Source: CAYJVB01 sp964373575 (GTDB taxonomy: Archaea; Aenigmatarchaeota; Aenigmatarchaeia; CG10238-14). From it: a DNA stretch of 42,903 nt. Location of the stretch: assembly GCA_964373575.1 (NCBI GenBank), contig CAYJVB010000004.1, positions 1 to 42,903 of the forward strand. Direction: 5' to 3'. Below are positions 18,001 to 27,887 of this stretch, in pieces; within the stretch, counting starts at the first letter, position 1, and each line of letters begins with the position of its first letter. The notes below the pieces were generated by a model, which was not told the DNA's origin, did no database searches, and saw nothing but the letters and a program-made list of their open reading frames with translations. Both the position numbers and the translations under genes were made by a program.

Positions 18001-19558
18001 CGAAGAGGGTGTTGGTGATCCGACTTCTGGTGGATTTGACGGACGTGGGGTAGCTGTTCATGCTGGGTTGCCTGATTTTAGCTTTAATAACGCTTCAAGC
18101 TTTGGATGGAACTGGACTGCTGTTGTTGTAAATAATGGTGTAAACTCAACTACAGGTAGGGTATGCTTTAGGAATAATTTCAATGCTACAAGATATGGGG
18201 GGATGGGTAATCTGCCTGTCGCAGTAAAAGATAATGTTAGAATAGCAGTTGTCGACAGATATTCATCAACTTATGATACTATTGTCTTGAACAATACAAC
18301 TAACGGTGCTATAATTATTTTGAACACAACTCAAAGAAATGTTAGCGCCTTAAATGGACAGGGTAGCTGGTATTTCTGGGAAATAAAAGAATGTGGATAT
18401 TTCACAGGTGTTAACACAACTTCCGCAGCTTTGCCTCAGGGTCAAGCCACATGGGGAGGTTCTCATCAAGTAAATAAACAATTTGCAATACCTTATGTTG
18501 TTAGATTAGCAAATAATCCTCAATCTGGTGTTACTGTTTCAGTTAATGGAATGGGCAAACAGGATAATAGAGGATTTGGCTTTGAATCTAAACTCACTGG
18601 AGCTGCTGGGACTAATGTAGCTTCTGGCAATAATTATTCATTTGTTGCTGTGAATACAGATGCGAATGGTGTGGCATTTGTTACTCTTAACAGCACGGCC
18701 GCAGGAAGACTTGTTTCATTCTGGAAGATCAACGCAACATCTTCAGATTCTGATACTGCTACTATGATGACAGGTACATTCTTTGAGGCCAAGGCATTCA
18801 AGACATCTGGATCAGCTTTATTGTCATTGACTAAATCATCGGTTACACTAACATGGAACAACAACTCTCCTGAGGTTTGGGGAGGATTTGGATCCAACTC
18901 AACTACAGCTCATCCATCAGGCGATGTTGAACACGGTGTTTACAACGGAACTATAGTAGAGTCATCACTATTTGATTTCGCTTGGGATGGAACTGCCGAT
19001 ACTTGGTATATTGTCTATGGTCCGAACACAAACAAGACAAAAATGGCTACATCAAAGGCATTAGCAGGGACGACTGGAGTTCAGATTAATTCAACATCTT
19101 CTACATCTGTTGGTAGCAATTCAGTTAAGGTGTTCAGTAGGCAAGGAAATATCAGTTCTAATAGTTCGATGATATTGTATCTATTCCAAAGCTCTCCAAC
19201 CGGATCAGCATTTGTTAATAGTGCCACTGCTAACGTGACGGTACAAGTCTGTGCTGAAACATTTGACAGACCCAATGGATTGCCGAGGGAAGGTGCAACT
19301 GTTCAACTGTTTGTCACAGATTGGTTCTCGTTCCCACCGACAACAAAGAATCTTGATATGTTTGAATTAGCCAATCATACAAATGTCACATCTTCATTAG
19401 CAAGAACAGGACCTTCAGGTTGTGTTGCTTTGAATGTTGGTCCTGGTCAATTAGGAACATGGCCTCAAGGCAGACCATTATTCATAGAAGGCACTATTAC
19501 ATATGGTGGAAGCCAAGAATCTGTCTATGTAACAGATGTTTATAGATCTACAGTGTAG
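15089..19558 (+). CDS. Giant secreted surface protein (about 1489 aa)
   Basis: The sequence starts MNRQWLFAFFFILLGLHLAS, a signal peptide cut after ASA. ATG 15089 is preferred to 15086 because of the conserved spacing to the G-rich element; the difference is one Met. The mature chain is beta-rich, with Ig/CARDB-like units carrying many sequons in the first third (VQPGQSVVLTGSLDNDTST; VTPGENVTLTVNARNTGNDT), then longer less repetitive domains rich in Gly and aromatics with scattered Cys (FSSCSGNITF, GFMCKKLNFF, PRVCTQSLEPAGGACDTGFG). There is no C-terminal membrane helix (ends YVTDVYRSTV). The following gene begins within 10 nt and encodes a PGF-pre-PGF anchored partner, the same arrangement as at 7316/13481. 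The role is inferred to be an S-layer or large adhesin. Confidence 0.88.
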   Translation: MNRQWLFAFFFILLGLHLASATVFLNIYGNGTVQPGQSVVLTGSLDNDTSTSGPRPYINISTTGNFSGVTNYSTSNSNTTFYLNLTAPNATGEHVYNISTNSSDIRNRSITLYVSNATTANISYVGAFPPFTNGTTFTFKLTLLNGTTVLVNNTPNVTIYVSNGPRVSWTITALNTSTGSNGAQFYNVTIPSNAETESYILIVERGVYASVFQVKSGYVVAVNTLTRAEEVTSNFAQNTVVNILTKIRDVNSNPVTVDGAYVAVTLPNSTTRNLTLSSHPSSSGYYNNTFNETSATGTYSIQVVARIGTTQIESTSAFNIKTFSARLEPQKEFFFEWGGKSSFKPGQRVALNLLVTDLTNDSVVPSAPSSSLNCTRDTQVLDIIFVSNSTSINRSAEVNTSNTSLIDGNGQYLTSNVCRFNLATAPQSGGLYNVKINVTYGGNTQTIDGFFAVSRYFMKAAPVSNLGGSEDFMSMVTPGENVTLTVNARNTGNDTDVPGSEITNIRVLRLVPLELKGGGSENTTVVYTVTNGTSSTDPSIQLHVPATSIGPILVDVEATIGGETVKGDSFFLANHLMGFMSPGGQGQGEEFSGGFFSSCSGNITFSGMVMETKTLTAAQGVGIVGVIQAREELTGKDVTGYINVLQANSSDSNGHLRAKINFNPTGGYSFSGFYFMIFNASYKGQYAGIPAGFMCKKLNFFPQVQAVGSTSFGWRVAPNANLTISLQDVKRLNDSFVIGNQSNVTISQIFNFNPGKGGMKVLFPKNASAMFYNITKVGTSNSVSFNISPSDFTSSGQNLTDWPNGFMDLQPRVCTQSLEPAGGACDTGFGGFQVVPFDAWFEGWSFGEVSAGDVKSYTIDIRSNISRSSQNDALNSFYNGTNQTGFQVKIGKPWEGEQTSLSGVSSRLLDNGWNRSTDFSYERWNISFQIPATGLKKGDTMVTITVNNSQGQSMDLDMFFQVVKYTVTLPSEEGVGDPTSGGFDGRGVAVHAGLPDFSFNNASSFGWNWTAVVVNNGVNSTTGRVCFRNNFNATRYGGMGNLPVAVKDNVRIAVVDRYSSTYDTIVLNNTTNGAIIILNTTQRNVSALNGQGSWYFWEIKECGYFTGVNTTSAALPQGQATWGGSHQVNKQFAIPYVVRLANNPQSGVTVSVNGMGKQDNRGFGFESKLTGAAGTNVASGNNYSFVAVNTDANGVAFVTLNSTAAGRLVSFWKINATSSDSDTATMMTGTFFEAKAFKTSGSALLSLTKSSVTLTWNNNSPEVWGGFGSNSTTAHPSGDVEHGVYNGTIVESSLFDFAWDGTADTWYIVYGPNTNKTKMATSKALAGTTGVQINSTSSTSVGSNSVKVFSRQGNISSNSSMILYLFQSSPTGSAFVNSATANVTVQVCAETFDRPNGLPREGATVQLFVTDWFSFPPTTKNLDMFELANHTNVTSSLARTGPSGCVALNVGPGQLGTWPQGRPLFIEGTITYGGSQESVYVTDVYRSTV

Positions 19559-19567
19559 GTGGATGAT

Positions 19568-20950
19568 TTGAAAAAAATATTGATATCAGCAATCTTTGCA
19601 TTATTGATGCTAACATCTGTTTCTTTAGCGGCAGTCACTGAGGTTACTGTGACCACATCTGCAAGCAGAGCAACAACTGGTACAAGTGTAACAGCTGATG
19701 TAGCAGTGACAGCAAGCAGCAGCGAAACAAGCAGTGTTCAACTGACCTCTGATCCGGCAGGCATTTCAATAACAGATCCTGCAGCGGGTTCTTATCAAAG
19801 CGTTTCTTTGTCAACAACACCAACAACAAAAACATTCACATTTACCATGGGTTCAGCAGGAAGTTATACACTAACTGGAAGATCAGGATCACAGAGCGGA
19901 ACAGCAACTATAGTGTTTGTTGATCCAGCAACTCTGACAGTCGCAGGAACGCCTTCTTCCATTTCTAAAAATGCGGGTGAGAGTTTCACTTTGACTGTTA
20001 CAATTCAAAATCCTACATCAAATCCAATAACAACTTCTTATGTTTTAACATGCCCATCAGGAATAACTTGCAGTGGTGATTCAACATCTACAACTATAAC
20101 AGTTGGTGCTAGTTCAACAACAACATTAACATGGACAGCTACATTGGCATCAGGCATCAGCAGCGGAGATAAGACGATCACATTGCAAGTTGGTAACAAT
20201 GCTAATGCCTTTTCTACAACAGTCACAGCTACTGCCAGCAGTAGCAGTAGCTCTTCCAGTAGTAGTGGCGGAGGAGGAGGCGGTGGCGCTTCAGTTACAG
20301 TAAGCAAGAAGTTGACAATTAATCCGGGTAAAGCTGAAGTTGTTAAAATTTCTCAAGAAGATATAGGACTAAAAGAGATTTTGATTAGTGTAAAAAACAA
20401 GGCTGTTAATGTTGAAATAAAGGTTTCAAAACTTGATGGTGCACCAGCATCTGTTACTAGGGAAGTCACCGGAAAGGTCTATCAATATTTAGAGATTAAC
20501 AAAACTAACTTGACTGATGATAATTTAGATCCAGTGAAATTGAAATTCACGGTTGATAAAAGCTGGCTGACAAATAATAGTTTAGATGTTTCCACTGTAG
20601 CATTGAGCAGATACAGCAACGGAGAATGGAACAAATTATTTACAAAACAGACAAGCGAAGATGCAAAGAGTTATTACTTTGAATCAGAATCGCCGGGATT
20701 ATCAGTGTTTGCAATAACAGCAGAAAAAGTCAAGACCACTGAAGAAACAACAACGACTACAACAGTAACTGTGCCGGCACTTACAACAACTGTGACAACA
20801 TTGCCTCCAGAAAAGCCTAAGCAATTCGAACTGAAATATGTGATTCTAGTTATAGCGCTGATTGTAGCTGTAGTTGCAGTAGCCTATCTTTGGAACCCTC
20901 AGCAAAAGAAATTGAACCCATCAGCACCAGGTTATGGAACTAAAAGATGA
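19568..20950 (+). CDS. PGF-pre-PGF-domain membrane-anchored surface protein (paralogue of the 13481 gene)
   Basis: About 460 aa. I favour TTG 19568 (MKKILISAIFALLMLTSVSLA), which gives a standard signal peptide and has AGGTGGAT just upstream; GTG 19559, directly after the previous stop, is possible and adds three residues. Numbered from 19559: two Ig-like domains (27-125, 126-227), a Ser/Gly hinge (228-243), a beta region (246-302), a PGF-pre-PGF-like domain (about 305-390) with YQYLEINKTNLTDDNL, KSWLTNNSLD, RYSNGEWNKL and SPGLSVFAITA, a Thr/Pro linker (394-417), a membrane helix (426-444) and a short basic tail. The domain is clearly homologous to that of the 13481 protein while the N-termini differ, as expected of partners that each fit their own giant neighbour. 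Confidence 0.9.
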   Translation: MKKILISAIFALLMLTSVSLAAVTEVTVTTSASRATTGTSVTADVAVTASSSETSSVQLTSDPAGISITDPAAGSYQSVSLSTTPTTKTFTFTMGSAGSYTLTGRSGSQSGTATIVFVDPATLTVAGTPSSISKNAGESFTLTVTIQNPTSNPITTSYVLTCPSGITCSGDSTSTTITVGASSTTTLTWTATLASGISSGDKTITLQVGNNANAFSTTVTATASSSSSSSSSSGGGGGGGASVTVSKKLTINPGKAEVVKISQEDIGLKEILISVKNKAVNVEIKVSKLDGAPASVTREVTGKVYQYLEINKTNLTDDNLDPVKLKFTVDKSWLTNNSLDVSTVALSRYSNGEWNKLFTKQTSEDAKSYYFESESPGLSVFAITAEKVKTTEETTTTTTVTVPALTTTVTTLPPEKPKQFELKYVILVIALIVAVVAVAYLWNPQQKKLNPSAPGYGTKR

Positions 20951-20962
20951 AATTCTTTTATG

Positions 20963-20968
20963 TTTAAA
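20963..20968 (+). promoter_or_regulatory. TATA box of the giant subtilase gene
   Basis: TTTAAA centred about 25 nt before ATG 20991, within the 40-bp gap. It predicts a leaderless transcript independent of the upstream module. Confidence 0.5.
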
Positions 20969-20990
20969 CTCCATATATAATCGAGAAATT

Positions 20991-23900
20991 ATGTCATTCT
21001 CGCTGAAAATTTTCCTAGGTCTAATATCGTTTTTTCTATTGTTTTCTATCGCATTCTCATTTGAAATCAGCAATATACCCTCAACCCCCGCAGACCCTTT
21101 AAATTTTTTATCTGTCTATCAAAATGGGAGCATCGTCAATGTTTTTGATTTGAAACAGTTGAACACTTCATTATTTGATCCAGGTATTCATGCAGTTGTC
21201 GTTCAAAAAGAAAAAACAATAGAAACTTATTTCATAAACAATGAGCAAATATTGCATAAGATTGATGAAAGTTTATTAAACGAGACATTTCTTGAAGAAG
21301 AAGGTTATTTGAAAGATGAGAAAGTACCTGTCATTGTAGAATTGAACATAGAAGAACAACAAGGGAATGATAACGATTTTCAATTATTTGGTATGGAAGC
21401 ATCAGATAATGCCGACACTTTTATCACCGCAAAAGAAGAAGTCAACAAAATTCTAGAATTTGATGAAAGTGAGGACAGAATAAAAGAAGATTTGCAAATT
21501 ATTGATTCTGTTGCTGCAGATGTTTCCCTGGATAAGTTATCAAAAATTGCCTCTTTGGATTCTGTAGAAAAAATCCATTTGGACAAGAAAATCGAAGTTC
21601 TTTTGAATGAGAGTGTGCCTTTGATAAATGCTACAAATGCATGGCAAGTATTAGACAGTAATTCTCTTAATATAACAGGTAGAGGTGTTTCTATTGCTAT
21701 TATTGATACAGGCATCGACTACACACATCCAGATTTAGGAGGCTGTCTAGGAACAGGGTGCAAAGTTGTCAGTGGATATGATTTCGTTAATACTGACAAC
21801 GATCCTATAGATGATCACGGCCATGGCACACATGTTGCTGCAACTTCAGCTGGAAATGGAACATTAAAAGGTGTTGCACCAGATGCAACTTTATATGCCT
21901 ACAAAGCCCTGTCCTCTGGTGGTTGGGGATATTCATCTTGGATTATATCAAGCATTCAACGTGCTACAGATCCAAATAACGATGGCGATTTTTCAGATCA
22001 TGTTGATATCATAAGCATGAGTCTTGGAGGCAGTGGGAACGAGGATGATATTCTCTCCAAAGCAGTTGATACAGCAGTAGATAGGGGTGTTGTTGTTATA
22101 TCAGCTGCTGGTAACAGTGGAACTAGTGTAAATGCAATAGGCTCGCCAGGTTCTGCAAGAAAAGGTATTGCAGTTGCCGCTTCAGATAAAAATGATAAAA
22201 TAGCATATTTCAGCTCAAGAGGACCGACACCATTAAACAATATTAAACCAGATATAACTGCACCAGGCGTTAATATATGCGCTGCACAATGGGATTCATG
22301 GCTTTCTACAAGGCAATGCATTGATAACAGACACATTTCCATTTCAGGAACATCCATGGCAACTCCTCATGTTTCCGGGATAGCAGCCTTAGTTATGCAA
22401 AAAAATCCAACATGGAGTGCTTCCATGGTTAAATCTGCATTAATGAGCACGGCAATAGACTTAGGAAATTCCTTATGGGAGCAGGGTACAGGAAGAATAA
22501 ACGCATCACGCGCTTTATCACCATTGTTCGTCACATTTCCCCAAACAATTAATTTTGGTCAAACAACCTTGGATGTAGTAGAAGAACAACTAATAATTCA
22601 AAATCTTAATTCTTCCTCTATTACTTTGAATGTAACTGCAGGATTAATGAAAGATAGCACCGGTAACACTTACAACATTTCCTATATAACAAACAGCACA
22701 ACAGATGCAAACATAACAACATTGACAATCGGCGCTGGTTTAAATGCAACAATCAACTTAACAATTGCCATCGGATCAACAGAGGGAACACTTTATGGAT
22801 ACATAAACTTGACAAGTGAAAGGGAAGTATATAGAGTTCCTTATGCCTTCACAAGACTCTCGAAATTAACAGTCAATGTAACCGACAAGAATGGCAGGGC
22901 ATTAAACCCCGTGTTCATAACGTTGCACAACAGTACCTTGGCATACACAAGATATGCGATAGCATGGGATATAGTGAATGGAAAGTATACATTTAACCTT
23001 CCCAGTGGCGATTATATCGTTCACGCCCTTGGAGATTACAACAATAGAAGTTTAACCTATATATTGACCACCAACATCTCTGTGCCAGCAGGAAAGCATG
23101 TGCAAGCAAACTTGAGCCTCAACAATGTCAAAGATTACAACATAACAGCCTTTTCTGTCAATAACACGCCGTTATCGATATATAAATGGCAATACATGAT
23201 TGAAGACAGGAGCGGTAGTAAAAAGTGGACTGCCAGCATGACTTATCTGTCTTATGGTTTAACAGGAAGCAGAATCGTTAGCTTAAGCAACACAACTAAT
23301 GATACAACACAACCGAACATATCATTTTCAATAGTCGGTTACCCATTCAGAAACAACACCTACTCCGAATCCGCCATTACGTGGGATGAAGAGACATTCA
23401 ATTCAGGCAACGAGCTCTATTTCCTTGGTTATGTTCTAAATGGCGTTAGTGGTTCCACCCAGACAATATTCAATTACACTAGTAGTGATTTAGGTATCTT
23501 CAACTACAGCTACAATTATCCTGGTCATGATCCAAGATTGGATGTCACATATCCTGTTGATGGTTTCCACGGTATCTACTTTTGGATATCACCTATTTCC
23601 TGGTTTGATATTTCAGCATGGCACAGTTTTGCAATGCCCCTTAATAGGACGGTCTTTGTCAAAGGCGATAGCAGTTGGGGTTATTGGAACTATGTGACCT
23701 ACAATTATCTCACCAAAAGTTTTCTTGGAGGTGATTGGAGAAATGAATTTGCTGCTGCAGCCGGTCAGTCAGAAGATGACACAAAAGTTCAAAACATATG
23801 GCCAGTCGGTGTAAGAACAAATGCTGGCGACAGGAGAACAGTCTACTTCGGCGGAACCCCATATCTCCCCACCCATCTTGATAGCATTTCCAGTTTGATT

Positions 23901-26900
23901 AACGTTTCCAGTTATCTTCTAAGGGGATTGACAAACGAAAGCTACATGACCAAATATCCACGTGTTACTTGGTATTCATCAACAGGTGAAACAGGCACAA
24001 TCAACCTTCCAACACCTGTAGTAACTATATACGATGCTAACAACAATCAAATCTACAACTACACTTCTGGATGGCTTACATTCTCCAGATCCCTTTCAAA
24101 CAGTTTGTATACTGTCAACATTTCTATACCAACTGGTTATCCAATATCAAACCAAACAATAATCACAGCAAAATTCAGCACAGCCCTCTCTGACAAAAAT
24201 CCACCATTTATTTCTTCTATGACTTTTCCTCAAAGATTTGAAATCAACAGACCTATTGCATTTTCATTTAACGTTTCAGATAACAGCGACGTCATTAACG
24301 TTACCGCTTATTATAGCACCGGTACAATTGGTTGGACACAACTGACTCTCACAAATCAAAGCGGTATATATAACTCAACTATTACCGTCACAAACGTTTC
24401 AACTGATCAAATAAATCTACTGCTTTCTATGAACGACACAACTGCAAATCAGGCTAACTACACATTCATGTCTATTGCGAGATTGGGGCATAACGTCAGC
24501 TTGAATTTTACAGCCGACAGAACAAACGTCAACCAGGGCGACACAATAATATTTACCGGTCGAATTACCGATACAGCAGACAACAAATACTTGAAAGGCA
24601 TGAAGATTGTTTTCTTGCTAAATGGTTCTGAAGCAGGCTACGATAGAAGTGAAATATCAAGCAATACTTGGACGTACAATACAAAAAGAGGGTGGCATAT
24701 AGTCAACCAGGGAGAGTTTGAAACCATTTGGGAAATTCCATCTAACTATCCGTCCGGCACTGTTAACTTTTCAGCAGTGTTTAATGGTACAGGCATCTAT
24801 TTTTCAAATGTAACTAATATACAGATCAACGTCAATGGCTCTGCTCCACAATGGTTCGATCTAAATATAACACCATCATCTCCTGACGCCAATGATAACA
24901 TCCAGTTCAACTCTACATGGACCAATATTAACAAAGTCTTTTTTGTCTCCAACTATTCCGGAACTTCAGCTGAATATAGCACAAGCAATACTGGAACAAG
25001 GTACAATCACACAATAGTCGGCGGCACTTTGAATGCCAATACCGTGATAACATACAGGTTTAGAGGTAACTCGTCAAGCAACGTTTTCAATGACTCCATG
25101 AGTGCAAGAAACCTGAGGATACTGGAAGTCGCAACCAATTTAACAGCTGGCCAAACTTTGCTGAGTGTGAACCAATATCAAAACAACACACTATATTGTG
25201 ATTATGTTGAAGTTGGCAATGGTGATGTCACATCAGCTACTGTGAAGGCTGAAATAGATTCAAGCAACAGCACAATGACATACAATAGCAGCAGTGGCAG
25301 ATACGAACTTCAGCACAACGCTACTACTTCAGGAACAAAAAATTGGAAATGCTATGCCAACCGAACAAATTATCAAGGCCAAGTTGCATTAAGTGCATTT
25401 GGCGTTGTGGGCGAAACAGGAATCCCGACATATTCAAATGTAGTCAGAACTTCCGACCCAATTTATTCAAACAATAATGTTACAGTTAATGCCACGTGGA
25501 GTGACAATTCTGCCTTGGGCGCGATATTGTTATCATCTAACTTTTCAAACGGCAACTGGCTTAATTATACAATAGCTACCAACCCGGGTTCTTCATACAC
25601 TGCAAACTTTACAATAACGTCAGGAAATTTCACAAGCGGGGAAGCAATAGGATGGAAGTATTTGGCAAACGATACTTCGAATAATTGGAACAATTTAATG
25701 CCTGAGCAAACATTTTTGATTCAAAACAGAATACCGCAGATTAACATTCTATCTAATGATGATAACAAAGGATGGGGGGAAAGTTGGACGTTTGTTTGTG
25801 ATGCGACAGATGCCGATAATGATCCTTTGAGTGTTTATCTCTGGTCAAAACCACCAAATGGAAATTGGACGCTTGAAGATAGCAATACAGAAAATTCAAC
25901 AGTCGTTAATAGCACATTTACATCGAGTTATCTCGTTCCTTCTTACATAGGAACAGCCCAATTCAAATGCAATGTGACAGATTCAAAGAATGGTGTTAAT
26001 GAAATCGGTGGAACTAATATTACTGTTGAGAAAGATGATGTAAATCTAACAGTCGTTGCCGGCACAAATGGCACTGTAGAAAGATATGGCGCAAATTCAA
26101 TAGATTTGATCGTCAGGATTTATGATATTGACAAAGCTGAATATGTTAACACACCTGAAACTGATTTTAATATAACCAACGATGGTTCTGCGCCTTACGA
26201 TATGAGTTTACCCTGTATTGGTAATGCAACAGGCCATTGCAGTGTAACTCTGAATCCTGATGTATTATATTCTGTTGGTACTCAATATTTTGTCGTATCG
26301 ACCCGGGCATCGAATGATACGTATAAATCAGCAAATTCGACTCAAAATAATTTCACTGTATTGGGGGCATTATTTACTTCTATCGATAGTCCTAGAGGTG
26401 CATTTAATATGACTGAAGAAATTTATCTTAATACCACTGTGACAGATGACACTGAGAATGCAATTACTGCTGATAAGGTTATACTTGAGTATAGAAGAGG
26501 GACTGAGACAGCTGAATGGAAATCATGTGCACCTGTCAATGAAACCCAAGGAGCAAAATACTTTTGTGTGATAAATGCTTCACATCTAAACTTGACTGCA
26601 GGAATTTATGGCGTGAGATACACTGCCAAGAAAGCTAATTATACAGAGTCTAACATAACAATTGACCATCAGTTTGTGATTTTGAAAATGATCGTATTCA
26701 ATACAGTGAATAACTTCACCGCAAATATTAGCCATTCAATAAATGCAACTCAAATGAATTCTACAATAGAGATAATTTCTAATGCAACTCTGAACAATGT
26801 GCAGCTTAATATAACATTCAATTCAAGTAGCTTTGCTGATATCAATATGAGTGTTACAGAACTAAGGAAATACCTTAGAATAAATGTCAGTGATACATTG

Positions 26901-27719
26901 ACTAGAAATCTCAGTTATGCAATAATTAAGATCAACTATACCGATGAAGAAGTGAACCAATCAGGTGTTCTCGAAAGTTCTTTAAGGCTTTACAGGCTGA
27001 ATGGCACATCGTGGACCGCTTACAACAACCAAAGCAGTGATTTTCAAGGTGGAGTCGCTACAGATTTGAATTATGTGTGGGGCAATGTCACAAGATTTAG
27101 TGATTTTGGTGTTGGTGGATTAAAGCCTAATGGTCAAGCATGTGAAAGTAACAGCGAATGTGATTCTGGAAATTGTGCAGCCGATCTTGATGATCAAGGA
27201 AAGTGGTGCTCGCCAGTTAATAATTGTGCACATGATTATATAGTCACATATCAAAACGGTAATAGAACATGTTCTGGATCTACAAAACAGACATGCGGTT
27301 CTGGGAATTGGTCAGCTGAATTTTGTCCTGCAGGTTGTGCAGCTGGGTCATGCAGTTCATCGTCGACTCAATCGACTGGAAGCAGTGGAGGAGGTGGCGG
27401 CGGAGCAGCGCCATTAAAATTAACCACGACAACAATTAATGAGAAAGAAATCAAAGAATCAATTGCTACAACAACCACAACGATGTTAATTACAACCACA
27501 ACATTGCAATCACCAACAACCACAACAGCATATCAAATACCCACTGAACTTTCTGATAGAAAATTTGTGAAAATTTTCATATTTTCTACATTTGCATTAG
27601 TAATATTGCTATTAGTTGTTGTTTCATTGAAGAAGTTAAGAAGGAGATCAAAAGAAGAATCATTTGTGAAACCAATCGAAAAGAAAAGACATTATGCAAG
27701 TAAACAAAGAAAAAAATAA
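20991..27719 (+). CDS. Giant membrane-anchored subtilisin-like (S8) protease with Ig-like repeats
   Basis: 2242 aa from ATG 20991; the upstream in-frame ATG 20934 lies inside the previous gene. Signal peptide 1-23; an inhibitor I9-like propeptide (about 110-205); an S8 domain with the complete catalytic set Asp239 (AIIDTGIDYTHPDL), His278 (HGHGTHVA), Asn375 (SAAGNSG) and Ser455 (SGTSMATPHVSG). Insert DPNNDGDFSD looks Ca-binding. About 1600 residues of beta-sandwich repeats follow, rich in sequons, then a divergent PGF-pre-PGF-like domain (YLRINVSDTL, LRLYRLNGTSWTAYN, RFSDFGVGG), a Cys-rich module (CESNSECDSGNCAADLDD and further Cys), a hinge (SSGGGGGGAAP), Thr linkers, a membrane helix (FVKIFIFSTFALVILLLVVV) and a basic tail. 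It is a cell-surface protease; its neighbours are plausible substrates. It fuses enzyme, stalk and anchor, which are separate chains in the two modules upstream. Confidence 0.95.
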   Translation: MSFSLKIFLGLISFFLLFSIAFSFEISNIPSTPADPLNFLSVYQNGSIVNVFDLKQLNTSLFDPGIHAVVVQKEKTIETYFINNEQILHKIDESLLNETFLEEEGYLKDEKVPVIVELNIEEQQGNDNDFQLFGMEASDNADTFITAKEEVNKILEFDESEDRIKEDLQIIDSVAADVSLDKLSKIASLDSVEKIHLDKKIEVLLNESVPLINATNAWQVLDSNSLNITGRGVSIAIIDTGIDYTHPDLGGCLGTGCKVVSGYDFVNTDNDPIDDHGHGTHVAATSAGNGTLKGVAPDATLYAYKALSSGGWGYSSWIISSIQRATDPNNDGDFSDHVDIISMSLGGSGNEDDILSKAVDTAVDRGVVVISAAGNSGTSVNAIGSPGSARKGIAVAASDKNDKIAYFSSRGPTPLNNIKPDITAPGVNICAAQWDSWLSTRQCIDNRHISISGTSMATPHVSGIAALVMQKNPTWSASMVKSALMSTAIDLGNSLWEQGTGRINASRALSPLFVTFPQTINFGQTTLDVVEEQLIIQNLNSSSITLNVTAGLMKDSTGNTYNISYITNSTTDANITTLTIGAGLNATINLTIAIGSTEGTLYGYINLTSEREVYRVPYAFTRLSKLTVNVTDKNGRALNPVFITLHNSTLAYTRYAIAWDIVNGKYTFNLPSGDYIVHALGDYNNRSLTYILTTNISVPAGKHVQANLSLNNVKDYNITAFSVNNTPLSIYKWQYMIEDRSGSKKWTASMTYLSYGLTGSRIVSLSNTTNDTTQPNISFSIVGYPFRNNTYSESAITWDEETFNSGNELYFLGYVLNGVSGSTQTIFNYTSSDLGIFNYSYNYPGHDPRLDVTYPVDGFHGIYFWISPISWFDISAWHSFAMPLNRTVFVKGDSSWGYWNYVTYNYLTKSFLGGDWRNEFAAAAGQSEDDTKVQNIWPVGVRTNAGDRRTVYFGGTPYLPTHLDSISSLINVSSYLLRGLTNESYMTKYPRVTWYSSTGETGTINLPTPVVTIYDANNNQIYNYTSGWLTFSRSLSNSLYTVNISIPTGYPISNQTIITAKFSTALSDKNPPFISSMTFPQRFEINRPIAFSFNVSDNSDVINVTAYYSTGTIGWTQLTLTNQSGIYNSTITVTNVSTDQINLLLSMNDTTANQANYTFMSIARLGHNVSLNFTADRTNVNQGDTIIFTGRITDTADNKYLKGMKIVFLLNGSEAGYDRSEISSNTWTYNTKRGWHIVNQGEFETIWEIPSNYPSGTVNFSAVFNGTGIYFSNVTNIQINVNGSAPQWFDLNITPSSPDANDNIQFNSTWTNINKVFFVSNYSGTSAEYSTSNTGTRYNHTIVGGTLNANTVITYRFRGNSSSNVFNDSMSARNLRILEVATNLTAGQTLLSVNQYQNNTLYCDYVEVGNGDVTSATVKAEIDSSNSTMTYNSSSGRYELQHNATTSGTKNWKCYANRTNYQGQVALSAFGVVGETGIPTYSNVVRTSDPIYSNNNVTVNATWSDNSALGAILLSSNFSNGNWLNYTIATNPGSSYTANFTITSGNFTSGEAIGWKYLANDTSNNWNNLMPEQTFLIQNRIPQINILSNDDNKGWGESWTFVCDATDADNDPLSVYLWSKPPNGNWTLEDSNTENSTVVNSTFTSSYLVPSYIGTAQFKCNVTDSKNGVNEIGGTNITVEKDDVNLTVVAGTNGTVERYGANSIDLIVRIYDIDKAEYVNTPETDFNITNDGSAPYDMSLPCIGNATGHCSVTLNPDVLYSVGTQYFVVSTRASNDTYKSANSTQNNFTVLGALFTSIDSPRGAFNMTEEIYLNTTVTDDTENAITADKVILEYRRGTETAEWKSCAPVNETQGAKYFCVINASHLNLTAGIYGVRYTAKKANYTESNITIDHQFVILKMIVFNTVNNFTANISHSINATQMNSTIEIISNATLNNVQLNITFNSSSFADINMSVTELRKYLRINVSDTLTRNLSYAIIKINYTDEEVNQSGVLESSLRLYRLNGTSWTAYNNQSSDFQGGVATDLNYVWGNVTRFSDFGVGGLKPNGQACESNSECDSGNCAADLDDQGKWCSPVNNCAHDYIVTYQNGNRTCSGSTKQTCGSGNWSAEFCPAGCAAGSCSSSSTQSTGSSGGGGGGAAPLKLTTTTINEKEIKESIATTTTTMLITTTTLQSPTTTTAYQIPTELSDRKFVKIFIFSTFALVILLLVVVSLKKLRRRSKEESFVKPIEKKRHYASKQRKK

Positions 27720-27887
27720 TTGGTTACTACAAATATGAAATTTATTTTGCATGAAATATTATTTTTCATCACTACTGCTGAATAATATGTAAGTGTAATG
27801 GAGAAAAATTTTAGCTAATTTCACCGGATCGTAATAAATTTGTGTAACACTAAATATTCTTCACTTAGAGTTGAGTGGATTGATTTA
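27720..27887 (+). promoter_or_regulatory. Intergenic region with hairpin and promoter of the EF-hand protein gene
   Basis: An imperfectly spaced inverted repeat, ATGAAA...TTTCAT (about 27749-27768), lies shortly after the subtilase stop and could act as a transcription end. AATAAATTT (27832-27840) is a TATA candidate about 50 nt before ATG 27888. No further gene is seen here. Confidence 0.3.
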
